Positions 56,071 through 63,282 of a stretch of 64,000 bases of DNA are shown in pieces; the stretch's first letter is position 1, and the number at the start of each line of letters is the position of its first letter. The notes beneath the pieces are model-generated. The model was given only the letters and a program-made list of their open reading frames with translations. It had not been told where the DNA came from and did not search any database. Both the position numbers and the translations under genes were made by a program. The stretch is taken from NCBI RefSeq assembly GCF_048541835.1, contig NZ_JBLEOY010000001.1:682001-746000 (forward strand), read 5' to 3'. The stretch is from QIJE01 sp048541835. Lineage in GTDB: Bacteria; SZUA-79; Acidulodesulfobacterales; Acidulodesulfobacteraceae.

Positions 56071-56439
56071 CCGTTTAACCGCCATTATTCTTTCTATTGC
56101 GAGTTCGCTTAATTTTTCGTCTATTCCTAAGTAATCTCCATATTTAATATTGACATTAGGATATTTAACCGAAAATTCTTTTAGAATATTCGGAATATCA
56201 CGAGATACATGATTTCCCGAATATAAAAAATAGGGTATGACATAGATTAAATTGGAACCGCCGTTAGCGGCATTTTCTAATGCATCATTTATATTTGGTT
56301 CGGCAAATTCTAAAAAAGCACATTCCATATATTCATCAGGAAATTTAGGCTTTATTATCTTTACGATACTTCTAAGAATATCGTTGGCCTCAATTCTTCT
56401 CGAACCGTGACCGAGCAATATAATAGTCTCCCGACTCAT
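56053..56439 (-). CDS. cbiX: CbiX/SirB-type sirohydrochlorin cobaltochelatase
   Basis: A 128-residue short chelatase. ILLGHGSRRIEAN has the first metal-binding His, AFLEFAEPNI the second motif, and YVIPYFLYSGNHVSRDIP the catalytic His in GNHV. It inserts cobalt into sirohydrochlorin in the early cobalamin pathway; SirB iron insertion is the alternative. It is two bases after the riboswitch-controlled permease, so cobalt uptake and use are one operon. The protein ends in a short RPSSHG tail. Confidence 0.88.
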   Translation of the reverse strand: MSRETIILLGHGSRRIEANDILRSIVKIIKPKFPDEYMECAFLEFAEPNINDALENAANGGSNLIYVIPYFLYSGNHVSRDIPNILKEFSVKYPNVNIKYGDYLGIDEKLSELAIERIMAVKRPSSHG

Positions 56440-56441
56440 TT

Positions 56442-57491
56442 TTATTCATCCCCCTCTATGTCTAATTCACTTCCGCCATATCTTGATTCAACCTTAGCGA
56501 ACTTATATACGCCTAACGATAAAAGCCATGCCGACGCAAGTATGACCGCTATCATTCCTCCCAGCACCGCGAAAGAAAGGTGATTAAGGAAATCCCAAGG
56601 CTCTCCGGTTAAATTAAATTTCATGCCTACGACCTGAAGCCATTCTATCGTTCCTATACAAAACGCTAAGAAAATAGAAATGCTTGTGATGGATATATTA
56701 TAAAAAATCTTCCTTATCGGATTTAAAAATGCCCAGCTATAAGCAAACTGCATTACTACACCGTCCGTTGAATCTAATAATACCATGGCGGATGAAAATA
56801 CCATCGGTAGTATCAAAACATCTATCAGCGGCCTGCCGTTAGCGGCAAATATTGCCGACATTGAAAGTATTGCAACTTCCGTTGCCGTATCGAAACCTAT
56901 GCCAAATAGTATGCCGACGAAAAACATATGCCAGCTCGACGTTATAAGCTTCATTACTCCGCCGAAAAAACGAAACATAAAGCCTCTCTTTAAAAGCTCG
57001 GCTTCCATCGCCTTGTTGTCGGCATTCCTGTATTTTCTTACCACCTTTATTATGCTTATAAGGATAAGCAGGTTCATAAACGCGATTATGTATAAAAATA
57101 AAGCGGATACCCCCGTCCCAAGCATATCACCTATGCCACCCAACACGGGATATTTTTTGATTATAAACTCCCCTAAAATGACGGTTATTACCGTTAAAGT
57201 GAAAATAGAAAGCGAATGACCGAGGGAAAAGAAAAACCCGACTCCGACCGGTTTTTTGCCGTCGTTCATCAATTTTCTGGTGGTATTATCTATCGCGGCA
57301 ATATGGTCTGCATCCATCGCATGCTTTAAACCGAAAAAAAAGGCAAGCGAACCTAAGCCCAACAGGGCAGGAAAAACCCTTGACCGATCAATTAAAATAA
57401 TAATGGAAATTACAACGAAAGAGATTAAAAACGCATAGAGAAGAATGAGTCTTCGTTTGAAACTCGACAAATTAAAAAGGCGTGAAAACAT
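56442..57491 (-). CDS. NiCoT-family cobalt/nickel permease, copy 2 (B12 riboswitch operon)
   Basis: A 349-residue permease nearly colinear with the copy at 44158-45189, with the HAMDADH signature at the same place and mostly conservative differences; the C-terminus has a few extra acidic residues. The cobalamin riboswitch directly upstream and cbiX directly downstream point strongly to cobalt as substrate. It has GGGAGG as ribosome site in a leader shared with copy 1. Confidence 0.92.
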   Translation of the reverse strand: MFSRLFNLSSFKRRLILLYAFLISFVVISIIILIDRSRVFPALLGLGSLAFFFGLKHAMDADHIAAIDNTTRKLMNDGKKPVGVGFFFSLGHSLSIFTLTVITVILGEFIIKKYPVLGGIGDMLGTGVSALFLYIIAFMNLLILISIIKVVRKYRNADNKAMEAELLKRGFMFRFFGGVMKLITSSWHMFFVGILFGIGFDTATEVAILSMSAIFAANGRPLIDVLILPMVFSSAMVLLDSTDGVVMQFAYSWAFLNPIRKIFYNISITSISIFLAFCIGTIEWLQVVGMKFNLTGEPWDFLNHLSFAVLGGMIAVILASAWLLSLGVYKFAKVESRYGGSELDIEGDE

Positions 57492-57529
57492 AATTAGACC
57501 TCCCGCTAATTAAAGTTATTAGTATCTTA

Positions 57530-57740
57530 AAAAGCAGGTCTTCCGGCTTAAACATGTAAAACATTCCGCCTTCCCGGCAATTATACGACTTACCAGTGGC
57601 AAATTCGGAATATTCTATATAACGGATAATAAAAAAACCGTTATAAGTTATTACGGCTGCGGGAACAGCACGGGATTCTCACCCGTTTCCCTTAAACTTT
57701 TAAGATAAAATTTAAATAAGCTATTTGCTTAGTTTTTCAA
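57530..57740 (-). promoter_or_regulatory. Cobalamin (B12) riboswitch
   Basis: On the minus strand the conserved blocks appear in order: AAGGGAA, GGTGAGAATCCCGTGC, TTCCCGCAGCC, GCCACTG, GGAAGGCGG and the B12 box AGCCGGAAGACCTGC (57534-57548). It ends about 40 bases before the permease ATG. Adenosylcobalamin or a relative would lower expression of the cobalt permease and CbiX when B12 is plentiful. Outer limits are approximate. Confidence 0.95.
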
Positions 57741-57825
57741 GGTTATCATTAAAAATATAAAAAGTCAAACGATAAAACATTTGCTGAATTACCCTTCCTC
57801 GTTAGGTTCCGCGAGGGCTGAGTCT
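57741..57825. other. Spacer upstream of the riboswitch
   Basis: It should hold the promoter of the riboswitch operon on the minus strand (not clearly recognised). CCTCG and CGAGG around 57790-57810 form a small dyad after the TPR gene stop. Confidence 0.3.
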
Positions 57826-58293
57826 TTAGCAATTTATAACTTTCGGAGAGGCAGCGTATCTTTTTAATTTAGTCCTTGCCCACCTAATATTTGGATTATA
57901 TTTCAACCCTTTCCTAAGGACGTCTATGGCTAAATGTATATCCCCAAGTTTGCATAAAATTACCCCCATGCGCGCATATGCCATAGCAAAATGCGGTTCT
58001 ACGACGATAGCTTTTTCGAAATGTCGAACGGCAAAATAATAATACCCGCCCTTTATTGCGCCAAGGGCTTTATGATACTGAAATTCGGCGATTTTGGCAT
58101 TGAGCCGAATCGACATCTTCACCATTTTTGCCGACATATTCGGCATATTTTTCGCCATTTTAGCCATTTTAGTTGCCATAGTCGGCGCCTTTACCGTCTT
58201 CGCCGCCATAGAATATTTTGGAAATATGGCTAAAGATAACATCGCAGTTAATGCCAAGGCAATGAAAAATATCCCTTTTTTAAACTTATTCAT
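57826..58293 (-). CDS. Secreted TPR protein with Met/Lys-rich segment
   Basis: A 155-residue protein with signal peptide (FKKGIFFIALALTAMLSLAI) cut near residue 30 (SMAA-K). Residues ~38-65 contain repeated KMAKM/NMPNM/KMVKMS units, rich in Met and Lys. Two to three TPR units follow (YYYFAVRHFEKAIVVEPHFA, AYARMGVILCKLGDIHLAID). It is likely periplasmic. The Met-rich segment could bind copper(I) or silver but is not diagnostic. A sigma-70 promoter lies at 58333-58360. Confidence 0.65.
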   Translation of the reverse strand: MNKFKKGIFFIALALTAMLSLAIFPKYSMAAKTVKAPTMATKMAKMAKNMPNMSAKMVKMSIRLNAKIAEFQYHKALGAIKGGYYYFAVRHFEKAIVVEPHFAMAYARMGVILCKLGDIHLAIDVLRKGLKYNPNIRWARTKLKRYAASPKVINC

Positions 58294-58332
58294 TTAATAC
58301 CCCCGTTTCAAAAATTATTAATCATGCCTCTA

Positions 58333-58360
58333 ATTATATCTGAGCCGTTAACTTTGTCAA
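58333..58360 (-). promoter_or_regulatory. Sigma-70 promoter of the TPR gene
   Basis: On the minus strand TTGACA (58360-58355) and TATAAT (58338-58333) are separated by 16 bases and lie about 40 bases before the TPR ATG. Confidence 0.7.
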
Positions 58361-58453
58361 CACATTTTTAGTATCGGGCAACCGGATTAATCGTTATTAT
58401 AAAGTATTCGGTATCTTTATAAAACAGGTTGTCTTAATTATGGGAAGATTATA

Positions 58454-58948
58454 TTAAATCTTCGGCCATGCCATAAAAACCGTACCGGTATCTTTATACA
58501 AAAATATAAAGAACCCTACCGTGATCGCCACGGACAAGTAAAAAACTATTTTGCTGACGCTAAACGGACTTGCCGCCTTGCAATCGCATGTTTCACCATT
58601 GGACATATCGATATCTCCCTTGCCGAGAGAATAAACGCCTTTTTTTGACGATATTTTCGGCGATATATAAAGAAAGTAAAAAGATAAAAGGACACCGATA
58701 ATATCCAAGATTAAAAAATAATTTCTATAAGGCACGATACCCTTTAAAAAAGATACCGTGGATCCAAGAAAACCCCCTGTGCTTGCAGTTATCCCCAGTA
58801 TGCTAAAGGTCAGAGGTCCCCAACAACAAACTCCGCCCAAAATCGAGAATAGGGCTGCAGTACCGGAGGATACATTAGAAACTGCAGCACCATTAGAGTC
58901 GACAACGTTTTTAACGTTTTTACGTTTAAAATAATTTTTTACGTTCAT
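58454..58948 (-). CDS. MerT-like mercuric/metal transport membrane protein
   Basis: A 164-residue protein with three to four helices. The first holds GGVCCWGPL with vicinal C41-C42, as in MerT, followed by TASTGGFLGSTVSFLKGIVPYR. A second Cys pair, C121-D-C123, lies in a loop before the last helix, like the MerT cytosolic pair. MerT imports Hg2+ to a reductase; no merA, merP or merR is here, so it may handle another thiophilic metal. It stands alone behind a MerR-type promoter, which supports metal induction. The N-terminal ~25 residues are polar and not typical. Confidence 0.75.
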   Translation of the reverse strand: MNVKNYFKRKNVKNVVDSNGAAVSNVSSGTAALFSILGGVCCWGPLTFSILGITASTGGFLGSTVSFLKGIVPYRNYFLILDIIGVLLSFYFLYISPKISSKKGVYSLGKGDIDMSNGETCDCKAASPFSVSKIVFYLSVAITVGFFIFLYKDTGTVFMAWPKI

Positions 58949-59001
58949 AAAGCCCCCCTGTTAATTTATTCATCATATACATAACCTTGCTCAATTATGG
59001 T

Positions 59002-59033
59002 ATTTTACACCTTATACTTTAGTATAAGGTCAA
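59002..59033 (-). promoter_or_regulatory. MerR-family regulated promoter
   Basis: On the minus strand TTGACC (59033-59028) and TAAAAT (59007-59002) are 20 bases apart, overlong as in MerR-activated promoters. The spacer contains the dyad ACCTTATACT-TT-AGTATAAGGT (59009-59030) with perfect 10-bp arms. It lies ~50 bases before the MerT-like ATG. No MerR-type gene is in the window. Confidence 0.8.
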
Positions 59034-59146
59034 GCTTTTTTATCCTGTTTAGAAGTGGAGGGGTATTATGATGAAAAACGGGGAACGAATACTTGATTTG
59101 AGTTTTTTGTATTATCGGGGCTAAATATCTCGTTAAACGGCAATTC

Positions 59147-59167
59147 GGGTCGATATCACACCGACCC
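59147..59167. terminator. Hairpin after the CDP-alcohol phosphatidyltransferase gene
   Basis: GGGTCG and CGACCC form a perfect 6-bp stem with a 9-base loop just past the stop at 59178. Only a weak TATTTAATTTT follows on the plus side, so termination is tentative. Confidence 0.35.
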
Positions 59168-59177
59168 TATTTAATTT

Positions 59178-59840
59178 TCAAATCCCGACATACTGCATCC
59201 AACTATATGCGACCGTTAACACTAAAGAGTAGAACAGGAGAACATAAAACCATCTTTCCGAAAATTTAGGCGTTTGTATAGGGGACAAATTAAGCACCAT
59301 AAATGTCATCAACAACACATAAATAATTACCGAAAAAGCCAGATGGCTAAAAAGACCTTTAAACAAAAATACAAAAGCAAGGATAATAATATTGTTGTCT
59401 AATGCCAGACCCATATATGTCTTATTGTTAATCAGACCGAAAATATTAAAATAACTCAATCGTATAACACCGGCGGCAACTATAAGAAATGCCCCCGGCA
59501 AGAACCATGGATTGAATTTGCCGTAGCTTAAGAGAAAAACAGCGGGAAACACTCCGAAACTCACGATATCTATTAATGAATCAAGCTGATTCCCAAAGGC
59601 TCGATGATAGTCCGTCCGCCCCTTTATTCGGCGAGCAACTATTCCGTCGACCCAATCAAATACAACTGCCCATAGAACTCCAATCATCGCAATATAAAAA
59701 TAGCCTAAAATAGCGTAATAAATACCAAGCACCGCACACAACAAGCCTATAAGCGATAGAATGTTTGGAAAATCTCCGGCAAAAAAAAGCATCGTCGGCT
59801 GACGAGGCTGTCTTGGTTTGGGACATGTCGTTATTTTCAT
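59178..59840 (-). CDS. CDP-alcohol phosphatidyltransferase
   Basis: A 220-residue membrane enzyme with about six helices. The family motif reads DGIVAR (D65-G66..A69-R70), then G83, D87 and D91, but with 12 residues between Arg and Gly instead of the usual 8. The sequence SFGVFPAVF after it resembles phosphatidylserine synthases. It joins a CDP-activated group to an alcohol. Being last of the cytidylyltransferase-aminotransferase operon (five bases after the aminotransferase), it probably attaches a CDP-activated headgroup to diacylglycerol. The first ~16 residues may be non-native; M17 is another possible start. Confidence 0.8.
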   Translation of the reverse strand: MKITTCPKPRQPRQPTMLFFAGDFPNILSLIGLLCAVLGIYYAILGYFYIAMIGVLWAVVFDWVDGIVARRIKGRTDYHRAFGNQLDSLIDIVSFGVFPAVFLLSYGKFNPWFLPGAFLIVAAGVIRLSYFNIFGLINNKTYMGLALDNNIIILAFVFLFKGLFSHLAFSVIIYVLLMTFMVLNLSPIQTPKFSERWFYVLLFYSLVLTVAYSWMQYVGI

Positions 59841-59845
59841 AGCTC

Positions 59846-60952
59846 TTAATTTTTTAAGCCAATTACGTCAATCAAAGCCGTGACCATTTTGCGATTTTCT
59901 CCTTCAGTACGGCTGGCAATCCGAATATAACGATCGGAATCCGGTTGGGTTTTGCCCACACAGTCCTTTATATACATATTATGTTTAATAAACAACTCTT
60001 TCGTAACATCGGGAGCGCTTTGTGCATAATCGGGCAAGCGACAAAAAACAAAATTTGCATCAGGCTTAAAAACCGTCATCCCTTTTATACCGCAAAGTTT
60101 TTCATACAGACTATCCCTATCGTATCTGACTTGTTTGCAGCTTTCAAGAAATTCGTATTTGTAATCGGGTAAAAGCCGTAAAAATTCTTCTGCAAATCCA
60201 TTAATATTCCAAATAGGTATTCTATTCCTCACGACTTCGGCAAATTTTAAATCGGCGGTTAACATATAGCCGATCCTAAGTCCGCCTATACCATAGGCCT
60301 TACTCATACTTTTAAAAATCACCATATTCGGATAATCTGCAATATCCCGTTCTATGCTTATTTTGTCGGGATTTTCCGCAAAATCTAAAAATGATTCATC
60401 TATAATCAGCATGCAGTCGTGAGATTCGAGTTTTTTTGCAAGCCAAACGAGGTCGGACTTGGGAACCAACATTGACGTCGGATTGTTGGGCGTTATCACT
60501 ACGGCCATATCGGCCTTTACCCGAAACGCTTCATCGGCAAATTTTTCTACGCACAACCGAAAAGACGGAAAATCAAGCGGAAATTCAACTACCCGACGAG
60601 AAGGAGCGGCATTAGCATATTCATTAAAAGAAGGTACCGGAATAATCAACTTACCCGATATTTGTCCTGATACTATTTTTATTAATTCGGAAGCCCCGTT
60701 GCTCACAACGATCCTTTCAACAGGCTGATCAATTATTTTGCCGATAAGCCCGGCAAGGGCATCCTGCGCCACCGGATAATTTAGAACAATGTTGTGAATT
60801 TGCTCTTTAAAACTTGCGAAAATAGCTTCCGGCGGGAAATATAGGTTATATAAATAGGCGTGATCGATAAAATTATGCCGATAATAACCACCGTGTTGAG
60901 TAGAAATGAATCTGTATTTTTCAGATTGAGCCCCATAATTATTTTGCGACAT
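59846..60952 (-). CDS. Class I/II aminotransferase, HisC/CobD-like
   Basis: A 368-residue PLP enzyme. N157 in TPNNPTS, D185 in MLIIDESFLDF, PLP lysine K218 in VIFKSMSKAYG and R226 in GGLRIGY are all in place. It resembles histidinol-phosphate aminotransferase and threonine-phosphate decarboxylase, and the aminotransferase domain of PntC-type phosphonate enzymes. It begins right at the stop of the nucleotidyltransferase gene and precedes the phosphatidyltransferase by five bases. Likely role: amination of a phosphonate or phosphate ester headgroup precursor. Confidence 0.75.
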   Translation of the reverse strand: MSQNNYGAQSEKYRFISTQHGGYYRHNFIDHAYLYNLYFPPEAIFASFKEQIHNIVLNYPVAQDALAGLIGKIIDQPVERIVVSNGASELIKIVSGQISGKLIIPVPSFNEYANAAPSRRVVEFPLDFPSFRLCVEKFADEAFRVKADMAVVITPNNPTSMLVPKSDLVWLAKKLESHDCMLIIDESFLDFAENPDKISIERDIADYPNMVIFKSMSKAYGIGGLRIGYMLTADLKFAEVVRNRIPIWNINGFAEEFLRLLPDYKYEFLESCKQVRYDRDSLYEKLCGIKGMTVFKPDANFVFCRLPDYAQSAPDVTKELFIKHNMYIKDCVGKTQPDSDRYIRIASRTEGENRKMVTALIDVIGLKN

Positions 60953-61804
60953 CTATGATTCCTGTCTTTTTTCTGGAGATATCGCAACGTTAACAGACGA
61001 TTGCATATCAAAAATATCAAGATGCAAAAGGGTATCGTTTTCTGCAGTCACATAATTATTTAACGGAAATAGCTTCTCGGCCTCTGCTAAGTCTTTAATA
61101 GTGTCTATTTCATACCATGGCTTACCGTTAAAAAAAACTATTTTAAAAGAGAGGTCGCCGTTAGCAATCATTTCCGCAAATACGGTTTCGTAATAGCCGT
61201 TCACCTCACCGGCTAAAATATGCTTGTCCAATTTTTTTATGATACAGCGCCATGATGTATGTGAAATGCTGTAAATATTAACGGTCTTGTATTTGACCTC
61301 ACCAAAGGAGTCTGCATTATACGCTAAAAATCTTCTAACCCGTTGGGATTTGATCGTAATGCATGTCCCGTTCATCCAGGGTTGCAACTTTGCAACGGCT
61401 ATCTTATCGGGATACCGCATGGCGTCTAAGAGTGATTCGTCAAAAACGAGATCGCTTTCAAGCAATAGAAACGGCTCATCGATAACCTTGCGCGCCATCC
61501 AGAGAGAATAAATATTATTAGTAGTCTTGTATAACGGGCTAAAAATATACTCAATTTCCACGTTACCTATTCGATGTCCCAGAAAATCCCTGATATGCCT
61601 TTCCATGTATCCCGTAACCACGACTAATCTTTTGAAGCCGTGACGGTTAAGATTGGAAATTAGTCGTTCGAGTATTGACATGCCGTTAACTATGGTTAAA
61701 CATTTAGGAGCATTTTGCGTCAATGGATAAAGACGACTGCCTGTGCCTGCCGCGAGAAGTAATGCTGTAGTAACATGTTCTTCATGATGAGAATTGTGTT
61801 CCAT
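60953..61804 (-). CDS. LicC/PntC-type nucleotidyltransferase
   Basis: A 283-residue enzyme with the pyrophosphorylase signature ALLLAAGTGSRLYPLTQNAP-K34 and metal-site region LLLESDLVFDESLL. KTTNNIYSLWMARKVIDEPF is typical of LicC-like choline-phosphate or aminoethylphosphonate cytidylyltransferases rather than sugar enzymes. It would activate a small phosphate or phosphonate with CTP. It heads the tight operon with the aminotransferase and CDP-alcohol transferase, an arrangement equal to a split PntC system. The exact substrate is unresolved. Confidence 0.75.
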   Translation of the reverse strand: MEHNSHHEEHVTTALLLAAGTGSRLYPLTQNAPKCLTIVNGMSILERLISNLNRHGFKRLVVVTGYMERHIRDFLGHRIGNVEIEYIFSPLYKTTNNIYSLWMARKVIDEPFLLLESDLVFDESLLDAMRYPDKIAVAKLQPWMNGTCITIKSQRVRRFLAYNADSFGEVKYKTVNIYSISHTSWRCIIKKLDKHILAGEVNGYYETVFAEMIANGDLSFKIVFFNGKPWYEIDTIKDLAEAEKLFPLNNYVTAENDTLLHLDIFDMQSSVNVAISPEKRQES

Positions 61805-62433
61805 AATTTATATCCTTTTCCTAATTGTGCAATGCCTCTCGATGACCTATTCCAAATGTCTGTCGGTTGTGCCGAACAATAAGCAGTCTTATGACATGGC
61901 GTTATCTTGCCTACTTTGTATATCTATATAGTATGATTTAATTAATTTATATATTTTATCATAATATCTTTAGAAAGTATATAAGGTTGCAGATATATTT
62001 TACTATTCTATTTCTTTCGTACCCCGTATCATGGTTGTTCTTATAGTTTATGCGCCTATCTCGTCCTTATTAAGATAATTTGAGTACAGCAAGTGCTATT
62101 ATGCCCTTAATGCATTTTATTTTACCGTCTAAGAAAAGTTATCCCTCAATAATATAACCGTTAAGAATACCGGCAGTGGCAAGATTTATAGTTATCTTTT
62201 TAAACAGATAACCAAAACCATAGTTTTGTATCACAACACTACCCTCGCACTTGGCCTCTTCAGTGAAAACGTCGGGCAGTCCTGCGATCATCATCCCGAA
62301 TATGCCAATACCTCTACATCTATCAAAATTATTTTTCCTACGCGCTGATGCTGCTTTCGTATAAAAGTCACTACAAAAATATTATTGAGGGTGTGTTGAT
62401 GAACGGTTAAACTTTTATTAAAATTTGATGAAA
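61805..62433. other. Long spacer with a gene fragment
   Basis: About 630 bases without an intact gene. AT-rich promoter-like DNA occupies 61900-61990 before the nucleotidyltransferase (minus strand). The rest holds the coding-like fragment at 62139-62378 listed separately; no repeats were seen. Confidence 0.4.
62139..62378 (-). pseudogene. Unrecognised C-terminal gene fragment
   Basis: An open minus-strand frame (ATG-initiated part 62139-62294, 51 residues; open back to about 62378) reads SDFYTKAASARRKNNFDRCR, then MMIAGLPDVFTEEAKCEGS, and ends NLATAGILNGYIIEG. The composition is like a real protein tail, but the upstream part is lost. I do not recognise the family. Confidence 0.3.
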
Positions 62434-62853
62434 TCATACCTTCCAACCCTTATCTGATGCAAGTTTTTGCAAATCAGGCAGGATACATGCTATATTTTTT
62501 ATATCGCTCAGTAAATGCGCCGCAGCAACATAATCGAAAATACCGTCGTAAAATTCTTTAAAATCGCTTATTATATCCATAACGCCTTCAAAATTAGTCC
62601 CGGGCAGAAATAAATATATGAAACCGTTTTTAACGCAGATGATATCGGAATCCCTCAATACGCCGCAGAGAGTTTTTGTAAAATCATCTGCATATTCTTT
62701 TGTATTTAAATTAATATTTAAAATTGCAAGCGATATAAAATCGACGGATTCTATCTCTTCGGCAAGAGTCAGCTCTTTTTTTATCCTTTTCATATTTGAA
62801 ATAGAGTGTTCTACGACCGTTTCTAAATATTCGAACGGAATAATTTTAGCCAT
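62434..62853 (-). CDS. Hypothetical protein with GGDEF-like fold features
   Basis: A 139-residue protein. The pattern SVDFISLAILNINL, then LCGVLRDSDIICVKNGFIYL, then FLPGT recalls degenerate GGDEF/nucleotide cyclase-like folds in which the GG(D/E)EF loop is replaced (VKNGF). No catalytic residues remain, so a regulatory role would be speculative. It reads leftward, 99 bases downstream of the small TM protein gene. Confidence 0.45.
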   Translation of the reverse strand: MAKIIPFEYLETVVEHSISNMKRIKKELTLAEEIESVDFISLAILNINLNTKEYADDFTKTLCGVLRDSDIICVKNGFIYLFLPGTNFEGVMDIISDFKEFYDGIFDYVAAAHLLSDIKNIACILPDLQKLASDKGWKV

Positions 62854-62952
62854 TTTTTCGTACCCCCGCCTAATTTTACCATATATACTTGTTTTACAAT
62901 TATACTACATTTCCAAAAAAGAAATGAGCAGAAAGGCTTTTTTGCCGTATCT

Positions 62953-63270
62953 CTATTTTTTATGCGAGTCTTTTGCTGCGGGAAGCGACGACGCCGTCTT
63001 CACGGTTACGGGAACATTAAGCGACTTTACGCCTGAAAGATTATGTTTTTTAGGAAATATGATAGGTCTGATTCCGGTTCCCTGAAGTTGTTTGTTTCGG
63101 ATTAATGTAAACGATTCTCCAAAATAATAAAGCTTGATGGAACCGTACAAAAATAAAATAACGAATATTAAAACAACGGCATATTTTACAAAAGAAACGA
63201 TCCGATTTTTTTTAATTCTGCGTCTATTGAACGTCTTCTGATACGATTTCCAGTCTTTTACTCTTTCCAT
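62953..63270 (-). CDS. Small single-pass membrane protein
   Basis: A 105-residue protein with a basic N-terminus (RRRIKKNR) and one membrane helix (YAVVLIFVILFLYGSIKLYY), inside-to-outside by charge, then a ~55-residue periplasmic tail ending in KDSHKK. I do not recognise the family. It is 12 bases downstream of tldD on the same strand, so probably in that operon. Confidence 0.55.
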   Translation of the reverse strand: MERVKDWKSYQKTFNRRRIKKNRIVSFVKYAVVLIFVILFLYGSIKLYYFGESFTLIRNKQLQGTGIRPIIFPKKHNLSGVKSLNVPVTVKTASSLPAAKDSHKK

Positions 63271-63282
63271 TCTAAAATTATT

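Noticed and set aside
59068..59121. A 17-codon plus-strand frame with a good GGAGG site, divergent from the MerT-like gene
   Set aside because: Too short and unlike MerR; position suggests the relic of a lost divergent gene but nothing supports it.
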